A stretch of 14,312 bases of DNA, taken from NCBI GenBank assembly GCA_026770595.1, contig MU634216.1, positions 1 to 14,312 of the forward strand, given 5' to 3'. Positions 1 through 7,030 of this stretch are shown here, piece by piece (within the stretch, counting starts at the first letter, position 1; every line of letters starts with the position of its first letter). The stretch comes from Ochromonadaceae sp. CCMP2298. Its lineage: Eukaryota > Sar > Synurophyceae > Ochromonadales > Ochromonadaceae. The position numbers and the translations under genes are program-made. The notes below the pieces were generated by a model. The model saw nothing but the letters and a program-made list of their open reading frames with translations, made no database searches and had not been told where the DNA came from.

Positions 1-108
1 AGCCCCAGCCCCAGCCCCAGCCCCCCCCCCAGCCCTAGCCCCAGCCCCAGCCCCTACAACCGCCGTCCCCATCACCGCCATCCCCACCACCGCCATCCCT
101 GGGCTTAC
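1..108. repeat. Simple repeat inside intron 2 of the oxygenase-like gene
   Basis: Bases 1-53 are an almost pure (AGCCCC)n tract with one run of about ten C. Bases 59-99 are imperfect CCGCCATCCCCA-type units. Read on the minus strand this follows a GTAAGC donor at 108, so it most likely lies in an intron of the gene starting at 1158. No acceptor or further exon is visible before the window edge. Confidence 0.75.
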
Positions 109-1158
109 CACGCTGTTCCTGCTCTCATCTCTGCTGGTCAGCTGCCCCACGGTGAGCACTGTGCGTGTGCCCCACAGCGTGCGCAGCAGCACAGCGGGTG
201 CCAGGAATCGCTGAGGGTCGAGGACGGCGTTGGGGCTTCCCAGCATCCGGTACACCACCGCGTGCCCGGGGTTGCTGCAGGCACTGCTGGCTGTGTCAGA
301 GATGTGTGTCACGCTGTAGCGCGCAGCAGTAACCAGCCCCATAGTGGCCTCCTGCAGGGACTGCCCAGCCCACACCGCCACCTCGCCTGCAGAGAGGGGG
401 ACGGGCTGGCCCGTGGCGTCGAGCAGGATTAGGGCGGGGGGGACAGTGGGGGTATCACCAGCGCTACCAGCACTACCACCACAGCTCCCACTGCCGGCAC
501 TGCCACCGCTGCTCGGTGCGTAGAGCAGGGTCAGCAAGCCAGCATCCACGCATGCTGAGTGCGCGTCCTCGGGGATGCCCCCGGGACTGATGCTGGAGAG
601 ATGGGGGGAGGCAAGAAGGTTGATGAGCGTAAGATAGTGCAGATTACAGACTTAGATAGATAGCAGACAGCGTTTGGGCGGATTGGAGTGTTACCTGTGT
701 GGCGAGTGAGCAGTGTGAGCAGAGACACGGGCCACAGACAGCGTGCCGCCATCGGCGAGCAGGTTCGTGAGCTGCTCTGCCCCTGCCCCCAGCAGCACCG
801 TCGTAAGCAGCCGCAGCACCTTGGGGCCCAGAAAGCTGACATCCTCCATGCACGTCTCCCCACTGCTGTGCGTGTGCATCACATGCTGCAGGTCTCCAAT
901 CTGCACCACGTCCGCTTCGGCCTGGCCGAATTTCGCCCCTCCCTGCCCGAAGAGCTTCCAGAGGCTGGCCTGCAGGCCCGACGCAAGCTGCAGGATGACT
1001 ATATCCCCCGAAGCAATTTGATTTGCGAACTCTTTCGCCCACGCCGTGTCGGGCGTTATGTGTTCCACCATGATCTGGGTGCTGTTGAACTCCCCCCCTG
1101 GCCTGGGGCGCTTGGCCGACGAGGGCGTGCAGGGAATTGCGCGCTTGGTTCCACTCAT
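109..1158 (-). CDS. Isopenicillin-N-synthase-like 2OG-Fe(II) oxygenase-fold protein, probably inactive (5' part)
   Basis: Two exons are visible: 1158-695 and 592-109, joined inside a Ser codon (155) by a 102-base GT-AG intron. A third exon must lie off the left edge. The first 316 residues are readable. The start is the ATG at 1158, followed by a bipartite basic, NLS-like stretch (TKRA...AKRPRP). The second exon matches the core of the isopenicillin-N-synthase-like double-stranded beta helix: VDAGLLTLL at 170-178, then GEVAVWAGQSLQEAT (224-238), AARYSV (244-249), and a later VVYRMLG...AVLDP stretch. In active enzymes the first block is HxDxG and the second ends in a metal-binding His. Here they read C169-V-D171 and Y247, with H251 nearby. 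I therefore infer a non-catalytic or altered-metal member. A Gly/Ser insert lies at 182-200. The family assignment comes from motif reading only. Confidence 0.6.
593..694 (-). other. Intron 1 of the oxygenase-like gene
   Basis: The donor CACACAG|GTAACA lies at 695/694 and the acceptor CTCTCCAG|C at 593/592, preceded by a C/T-rich tract. Removal keeps the frame: AG from exon 1 plus C from exon 2 makes Ser155. The unspliced frame stops immediately (TAA in the donor). Confidence 0.85.
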
Positions 1159-1318
1159 GGCCGAGGTATTTCGGCACTGTACGAATAAGCAGGGAGCCGC
1201 CAGGACGTCACAGAATCAGCAATAGAACTGTAGAACTCATTGCTTTCTCTTGGCCAAAAATCCAAGTTCAAGAGTGAAGTAAACGCCTTTTTTTGACGAA
1301 AAAGCTGCAGTTTTTTGG
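1159..1318 (-). promoter_or_regulatory. 5' flank of the oxygenase-like gene and 3' end of BMT2
   Basis: Only 160 bases separate the BMT2 stop codon from the ATG at 1158 of the next gene on the same strand. The minus strand carries TTTTTGGCC at 1260-1252, 94 bases before the ATG. The same nonamer occurs 96 bases before the rhomboid ATG at 11239. No TATA box is evident. Confidence 0.35.
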
Positions 1319-1330
1319 CTATTTTTCGTC
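1295..1330. other. Inverted repeat over the BMT2 stop codon
   Basis: A perfect 9-base inverted repeat, GACGAAAAA (1295-1303) and TTTTTCGTC (1322-1330), is separated by 18 bases. That spacer contains the stop codon (1319-1321) and a CTGCAG palindrome. The right arm encodes the last Asp-Glu-Lys codons. It could fold as a hairpin at the end of the BMT2 transcript, or be chance in A/T-rich sequence. Confidence 0.5.
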
Positions 1331-3413
1331 GTCCTGCCTGATGCGCATTCCCACAGGCATTTCCCGCAGCGCCTCTTCGGAGGGCATCGCAGTGGCGGCG
1401 AAGGCGAAGAGGTGCGACTTCCTGCGATCGCTGCTGGCGTGGTTGCGGTAGGCTACGAGCTCGAACCCGCTGCTGCAGATGGCGTCAACCCAGGACCGCC
1501 AGTAGGCACACACCCCCGCGTCTCCCACCCCCTCCGCCCCGACAGTGTCCACACCCATGCGCTCGATGTACTGCGCAGTGCGGCCGGTCTTTCCGAAGAT
1601 TGACTGCTTCTCCACCAGCAGCAGCAGCCCCGCTCGGTGGGGCACATTCCCACCATGGTCCCCTGCCACCTGCCCCCCGCTGCCCCCGCTGCCACTACCT
1701 CCACTGTCCCCACTGCTACTGCCCCCACTGCCCCCACTGCTATTGCCCCCACTGCTACTGCCCCCACTGCCCCCACTGCTGCTGCCCCCACAGCCCCTGT
1801 CCCGCAGCAGCCTGCGCGCCTTGTGGATCATCTGCAGTCGCAGGGCGGGACTGGGCAGGTAGGAGACCACCAGGGACATGCAGGCGACGTCGAAGGAGGC
1901 AGCGGGCAGGCGCAGCAGGCGCATAGACGAGCCTCCATCTGCGCCCGCACCCGCACCCACGCCCGCGCCTGCAGACCCGTCAGCCAATCTTTGTCGCTTG
2001 CTCGGCAGGGAACCCGCCCCCTCGCCTCCCGCCCCGTCCGCTGTATTGCTACCAGCCCCGGCCCCAGCCTCCGGTGGTTCCAGCAGCGGCAGCGAGTGCG
2101 CATCCCCCACCTGCAGGGCCAGGAAGTCTGCCTGCAGCACCGAGGGATGAGCAGGGCACAGGTCCAGGGCGGTGACTGCGAAGAGCGACGCGTTGTCGGA
2201 GTGCAGTAGGGGGTTGTAGCAGCTGCCCACGTCCAGCACGGAGATGCGCTCGCAGGAGACATCGGCAGGTACAGAAGCAGCGCAAGTGCCTGAGGCAGAG
2301 CTGGGGCTGCTATCGGGGGCCATGAGGTCTGCGCACAGAGAACGCAGCAGCGACGCACGCTCCTCCGCTGTCCAGACCCCTACAGCCCCCACAGCCCCCA
2401 CAGCCCCCACAGCTTCCTTAACCCCCTCTGTCCGCTCTGTCCCCTTAGTCCCCGCAGTTTCTGCAGCCCCCGCACCGCTGGCCTTGCGGTAGACGGGGAA
2501 GCGTTGCGCCAGGAAGTGTTTGCGCGCGCCCCCCCGGCGGAAGAAGGTCAGTGCGAAGGTCTCCATCCACTCGTTGCATTCCGCCACCCTGCAGGACACA
2601 GGACACAGGGCACGGAGTGCAGGAGTAGAGGACACAGGGTAACGGAGTACAGGGCAGACAGCAGTGAGCAGAGAGCAGAGAACACAGAGAGAGGATAGGG
2701 TTAGTGTTATCACTACAAAGCGGCGGACATCTTGACAGCAGTGGCAGCAGGGGCAATAGAGGCGGCAGTGACAGCAGCAGCGACAGCAGCAGTGACAGCA
2801 GCGATTGCAGCAGCAGATAAGGCAGCAGCTCTCACCACGTCTTGGTGCCCATGGCGGCAGCGGCAGCAGCGTAGCGAGACAGAGCCTCCTGGTCTGCCGC
2901 CACGTCGCCCCAGTCCTCCTGCGTGATGTTCGCGTGGTGCGTAGTGATGCTGTCGTAGATCTGGTTGTTGGACTTGATGTATTCCGCGTACTGCGCAAGC
3001 ATCTGACCCACTGCGGCCGCGGCGGCAGCGCGCTCCTGCGGGAGGGGTAGCAGCGCACAGTACCGCACCGCCTTGCCCAGCCGCTCGCCCATCTGCATGA
3101 CCGCTTTGTTACTCGAGCACTCAGGGTGCCACAGCATCGCATCCACTAGAGCCTGCGCTGTCTCGGTCGGCGCATCGGACGCTGAGCGGGCGGCCAGTCC
3201 GTCTTGCACTTTGCGCCTCACATGCTCCAGCAGCGTGGGCGGTATCACCAAGACCTGGTGAGAGCTGCTGCATCTGCTGCTGCCTCTGCCTGCTGCCTCT
3301 GTTGCTGCCTCTGCCTGCTGCCCATGACGCACGGCCTCCTCCAGCCCTGCAGACCCGCCAGTCGCGCTCATCGAAGAAACTGCGCGCTCCTCGCGCGACG
3401 AATGGGTGAACAT
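1319..3413 (-). CDS. BMT2/SAMTOR-family S-adenosylmethionine-binding protein
   Basis: Exons 3413-2836 and 2588-1319 join to give 615 residues; the 247-base GT-AG intron splits Trp193. The family contains the fungal 25S rRNA adenine-N1 methyltransferase Bmt2 and the animal SAM sensor SAMTOR, which acts upstream of mTORC1. Visible signatures are a helical N-terminal part ending W...ALSRYAAAAAAMGTKTW (up to 193), a Glu/Trp block with FFRRGG after the intron, the SAM motif LDVGSCYNP (311-319), a second acidic strand ALDLCP with D335, DFLALQ, and FDVACMSLVVSYLPSP (425-440), followed by a C-terminal strand with W-x-D and SHLFAF. G314 and D335 align with the SAM-contacting positions. Three low-complexity inserts interrupt the fold: roughly 218-255, 358-410 (with KRQR, NLS-like) and a Gly/Ser tract at 456-496. 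ATG at 3371 (Met15) is an alternative start. Sequence alone cannot separate the enzyme role from the sensor role. Confidence 0.85.
1676..1796 (-). repeat. Coding minisatellite for the BMT2 Gly/Ser tract
   Basis: Imperfect tandem units of CCCCCACTG and CCCCCACTGCTACTG run through this stretch on the plus strand. On the minus strand they encode Gly-Gly-Ser-Ser-Gly units of BMT2. The unit lengths are multiples of three, so changes in copy number keep the frame. Confidence 0.85.
2383..2414 (-). repeat. Short coding repeat, nine-base unit
   Basis: About three and a half units of CAGCCCCCA. They encode the Gly-Ala-Val run of the BMT2 N-terminal linker. Confidence 0.8.
2589..2835 (-). other. Intron of BMT2
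   Basis: The donor ACGTG|GTGAGA is at 2836/2835 and the acceptor TCCTGCAG|GGTGG at 2589/2588. Joining rebuilds Trp193 and keeps the downstream SAM domain in frame; the spliced coding length is exactly 616 codons. The intron has CAG-rich repeats at about 2740-2830 and GGACACAG-type repeats at 2591-2640. Confidence 0.9.
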
Positions 3414-3766
3414 GGATCGAATGGTGCGCTCTCAATGTAACGTAGCGCAAGAAAAATATTTTTTTAAATCCCTTTTTCACCCTTACAAAATATTTTTTAG
3501 CCTAAACATCTTGTGGCGTCCCCCCGTATCCTCTTGAACACAAAGCACGCCGAATCTGATGAGACAAAAAAGAGTCGTTGGGATGAAAAATGGTGGGATG
3601 AAAAATAAATCCACTTCCTCTTTTTTTGAAAAGCCTCGCCCAAAATCCTCGCCCAATTTGTTTTGAACTGGCGAAGGAGAACGCATCGATTCAAACACGC
3701 GCACATTATATCCACACTCCAACGCGACGCTTCGCTTGCACTTCCTTTCAAGCGTTCGATTCTCCG
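3414..3766. promoter_or_regulatory. Divergent promoter region, BMT2 and zinc-domain gene
   Basis: These 353 bases separate two head-to-head start codons and are much richer in A/T than the flanking exons. Visible elements are AAAAATATTTTTTT (3452-3465) and a near copy AAAATATTTTTT (3487-3498), a tandem repeat of TGGGATGAAAAA (about 3579-3605), and a repeat of CCTCGCCCAA (about 3634-3657). The frame of the plus-strand gene stays open back to 3626 but contains no ATG before 3767. No canonical TATA box can be placed with confidence. Confidence 0.5.
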
Positions 3767-5830
3767 ATGCTTGGCTCTCTGTTTCCATCTGCGCGGGAGA
3801 AAGACGCGACGGCCGCGGTGCCGGGCGCGCCCGCCATCAAGTCCCACAAGTTGCAGGACTTCGAGCACATGCAGTATAGGGCTACCCATATGGGCGAACA
3901 GACCGGCCCCATCAAGTACCACGACGTGATTAATTTCGCACGACGGGCGAACGACCCGAACGTGCACAACTGCGTCATGTGCGGGCAGCACGACGTCGTC
4001 ATCCCCAGCCAGAACAAGGACGTGTGCAAGAGCTGCGACACCTCCTTCTGGTACAACGCGCAGGTAGACGCCGTGTTCAAGTTCTGCAAGGGCTGCAAAA
4101 ACTTCGTCTCGCTCTCGCTATTCTCCGACAAGCCCGACGCCTCCAAGTGCTGCAAGTGCCGCCGCCGCGGGCGCGTGAACTACCTCTCCAAGAAGGGCGC
4201 CTGCGTGACGCCCGGGTCCAACGGGTCTAACTCCAACGGGTCCAGCCTCAACTCCAGCATGAGCAGCCAGGACTCCGATGCGGGGGTCCACATGTCTGCC
4301 GCCCCCATGTCTGCCGCCTCCTCTGCCCACCCTTGCGGGCAGGGTATGGGCATGGGTATGGGCAACGGCCTCGGTCCACTCGTCACTCCCGCGGCGCTGG
4401 CCCTGTCCCGGCTGGAGACCGAGCTGCTAATGTCGACCCTAGCCATGCACCCCGCCGCATCTATGGGTGGTGTGGGTGTGGGTGTGGGTGTGGGGGGCGC
4501 GCGTAGCCAGAAGCCTTACAAGAAGCGCGCCTTCAGCATGGACGAGGGGCCCGCCGCCATCGCCACGCCCTACGCCTTCGCAGGGAGCGCATACGCGCAC
4601 GCGTACGACGCACACGCACATGCGCAGGAGAAGCCGCCCAAGGCCCCGCGCAGCCTGAGCTGCCCGCAGACCCTCGCATACAACGCAGTCACATCTGCCT
4701 CTGCCTCTGCCTCCCAGTTTGGACAGGGCATGGGCGTGGGACAGGGGGGACAGGGCGGGCAGACGTACGCGGCCTCCAGTCCCCAGCAGTACGCTCAGAG
4801 CCACACCCACAGCTGCGACACCGCCGTGGGCATGGGCCTGGGCATGGCGACGGGGACGGGGGCATCCCAGGCCGCGCAGATGGCCCAATACAAGCAGCTG
4901 CAGCGCCTGGCCCTAGGCATGGGCATGGGCGCCCAGTCCCGGGACGGGGAAGATGAGGACTACCTGTGGGCACGCGCATCGTACGTGCCCTCGCCTGCAC
5001 ACTCTGCGCGCTCGGCGGCCTCTGCGGCATCCATGGGTTCCTCTGCGGGCTCTGCGGTGTCTGCGGGCTCTGGCACAATGGACCAAGGAGACTCGCCCCA
5101 AGTCGAGGCACAAGCCTCTACATCGGGCGCGGGGGCCAGTCCGGGCTGGGAGAGCGCCTGTGCCCAGCTGATGCGGGATCGCACCGCTATGTACGAGTAC
5201 GTACTATTGCAGAGGGGGCTGGGCATGGGCTTGGGGCAAATGCAGGCACCGGCGCAGGGGCAGGGGCAGGACCAAGGGCCAGAGATGCATACAGGGGGGG
5301 GGCGGGCAGGGTCGGAGTCGGAGGGATCCAACTCGGATAACGATACAATAGACCTTTACCCCGGTGGTGTTTTAGGGGAGCGCTTGCCCACCACGCACAG
5401 GACGGCGCTGGGAGAGGGGCTGGGGCTGGGTCAGGGCGGTTTATTTCCCGTTCTGGGCTCTGTGTACTCTCGTCCTGCCCTGTCTCTGTCCACCATGCCC
5501 ACTTCTATGTCTATTTCTGCGCCAGAGGGAGAGTACGGGATGGGGACGGCGGTAGGGGTGGGGGGCCGGCGGCGCTCTCTGTGCAAGCAGGTGTCCTTCG
5601 ATAGCATGCTCGGCAAGGCGCCCGCCTCACCCCCCGCACCCGCCTGCGACGCGCTGCAGGGGCAGGGACAGGGGGGTTTCTTCCGGCCCCAGGCCAGCTC
5701 TCCGCACAAGCAGTCGCCAGCCAAGAGCTTGGGTGCGGGAGCGGGAGCGGGTGTAAGTGACATGCAGTGGCAGTGGGATCCCTCTGTCAACCCGCTTATG
5801 CACTTAGCCATGGTGACTGAGCAGATATAG
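3767..5830 (+). CDS. Cysteine-rich zinc-domain protein with low-complexity tail, unknown role
   Basis: Single exon, 687 residues from the first in-frame ATG. The open frame upstream has only non-ATG codons, so 3767 is chosen. Residues 36-145 form a compact domain with four CxxC pairs: C69/C72, C87/C90, C107/C110 and C128/C131, with FW after the second pair, FCKGCKNF at the third, and a basic CRRRGR at the fourth. Such spacing suits two zinc ions, and the second half loosely recalls the SBP-box. I recall similar domains in stramenopiles but cannot name a family. From about 150 onward the protein is Ser/Ala/Gly/Met/Gln-rich, resembling transcription-factor activation regions. It has three basic-Ser motifs: KKRAFS257, PRSLS (295-298) and RRRSLCKQVSFDS (601-613). 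A distinct Trp-containing tail, QWQWDPSVNPLMHL, ends the protein. A nuclear regulator is inference. Confidence 0.8.
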   Translation: MLGSLFPSAREKDATAAVPGAPAIKSHKLQDFEHMQYRATHMGEQTGPIKYHDVINFARRANDPNVHNCVMCGQHDVVIPSQNKDVCKSCDTSFWYNAQVDAVFKFCKGCKNFVSLSLFSDKPDASKCCKCRRRGRVNYLSKKGACVTPGSNGSNSNGSSLNSSMSSQDSDAGVHMSAAPMSAASSAHPCGQGMGMGMGNGLGPLVTPAALALSRLETELLMSTLAMHPAASMGGVGVGVGVGGARSQKPYKKRAFSMDEGPAAIATPYAFAGSAYAHAYDAHAHAQEKPPKAPRSLSCPQTLAYNAVTSASASASQFGQGMGVGQGGQGGQTYAASSPQQYAQSHTHSCDTAVGMGLGMATGTGASQAAQMAQYKQLQRLALGMGMGAQSRDGEDEDYLWARASYVPSPAHSARSAASAASMGSSAGSAVSAGSGTMDQGDSPQVEAQASTSGAGASPGWESACAQLMRDRTAMYEYVLLQRGLGMGLGQMQAPAQGQGQDQGPEMHTGGGRAGSESEGSNSDNDTIDLYPGGVLGERLPTTHRTALGEGLGLGQGGLFPVLGSVYSRPALSLSTMPTSMSISAPEGEYGMGTAVGVGGRRRSLCKQVSFDSMLGKAPASPPAPACDALQGQGQGGFFRPQASSPHKQSPAKSLGAGAGAGVSDMQWQWDPSVNPLMHLAMVTEQI
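4465..4497 (+). repeat. Coding GTGTGG microsatellite
   Basis: A run of GGGTGT units within the zinc-domain gene encodes an alternating Gly-Val tract of about ten residues. The six-base unit keeps the frame when the copy number changes. Confidence 0.85.
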
Positions 5831-7030
5831 GGAACAAGGGACAGGGACTGATAGACTAGCGAGATAGTGGGACAGGGGACTGAGGGACTGAGAGGCAGTG
5901 GGGAAGGGGGGAGAAGAATATATGGGGAGTTACTTCCTGACATTTCCATACTCCCAGCCCTGAGACAGAGGTGTGCGGGAGACACAGAGCAAAACAGCGG
6001 GAGAGGGGTGGATTGTATATGGAGGCAGTAGGAGGCAGGGGGGCCAGAAGGGCCAGAGGGGCCAGAGGGGCAATGGGGGCCAGGGGGGCCAGGGGGGCAG
6101 GAGAGGCTGGTGGAGAATTAGGTGCGCGAGGTTGGGCAAGGCCCCTCCCCCGTGACACCTGCCGGCAGAGCTGTGGTGGTTGGACTTCTATCGGCCCTGT
6201 TATGGCACTAAGCTCATCGAGTTTGTCGCTTTGTAACCGACTAAATTATATTACGACTAATATGGCTGGCCCTTCTCTTTTTTATAAGAAGTTTAGTACT
6301 CATCTTAGATTTTAATACTGTGGCCAACCAGCGGTAAAATAGGCAAAGGCAAAAAATAGGAGAGTATTGGAACCCACAGAACACTCTTGCACATTGCATG
6401 AAAACGCTTTATATGGATTTGCTATAATGCCACAATGCTGTGATGCTTATGCTATAATGCTACGGTAAAGTTATCTCTCTTGCGAAGCTACTATCAGCAG
6501 GTGACAGTGGGAGAACGCGAATCATTGCTTCCGTGAGTTCTCCAACACAACACTGCTTTGAGGACTGTCCCCCAAAGAGCAGACAAAAAACTTCGGTGGA
6601 AAAAAACACGGGGAAAAAAAAATTCCGGCCCGAAAATACGAAAATTTCGACTGGGAAACTGGGAAAGGGCAAAACCCGGTTTTGAATTTCAAAACTGTGA
6701 CTTGTACCTCTAAAATTGGCATTGAACATGGATGTTCGTCGCAAACAAATGCACATATGTGTGGGACTTTTTGGGGAGGGGGGTTCACAAAATGCTCTCC
6801 AAAAGAAAAGGATGGGCAGCTTTCTTCACTTCTGTCTCCCATCACAGCTGACTCCGATTGGACTTCTCTCACAGTACCTCTCTTGGAAAGCATCCGTGGA
6901 GGCACAACAGCTGGCTTCTCAACGCAGCGGTCGTGCAGACTCCGCCTCTTGAATTCAAACAGCGAAGCTGCTCCGCCTTTGAAGCTCCGCCGCTTCAATT
7001 CACTGCCAGTTCGAGGATAACTGGATAACC
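5831..7030. other. Gene-free stretch between the zinc-domain gene and SAS-6
   Basis: These 1,200 bases hold the 3' flank of the upstream gene and the 5' flank of SAS-6. A G-rich minisatellite occupies 6031-6110. Composition shifts to A/T-rich after about 6220. GCTATAATGC occurs twice (6421-6430 and 6450-6459). Poly-A runs lie at 6586-6630, followed by CCGGCCCGAAAATACGAAAA. Short open frames (for example 6682-7020) start with non-ATG codons and resemble nothing I know. I see no tRNA or other RNA gene. Confidence 0.6.
6031..6110 (+). repeat. G-rich minisatellite, possible G-quadruplex former
   Basis: Imperfect GGGGCCAGA units with more than six runs of three or more G on the plus strand, several of them runs of four to six. 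It lies about 200 bases downstream of the stop codon at 5830 and may be in its 3' untranslated region. G-quadruplex folding is an inference from G-run spacing. Confidence 0.7.

Noticed and set aside
1637-2209. Long plus-strand open frame opposite BMT2 (Pro/Thr/Ala-rich)
   Set aside because: It is the mirror of the Gly/Ser and Gly/Ala coding tracts; the minus strand has a recognisable SAM-binding family and consistent splicing.
3626-3766. N-terminal extension of the zinc-domain protein
   Set aside because: The frame is open but starts at TTG and has no ATG before 3767; eukaryotic initiation there is unlikely.
5753-5768. Perfect GTAAGT donor near the end of the zinc-domain gene
   Set aside because: The frame reads through to a distinctive tail and a stop; I see no convincing downstream exon.
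6682-7020. 112-codon open frame upstream of SAS-6
   Set aside because: It starts at TTG, has no recognisable pattern and lies in the SAS-6 5' flank.
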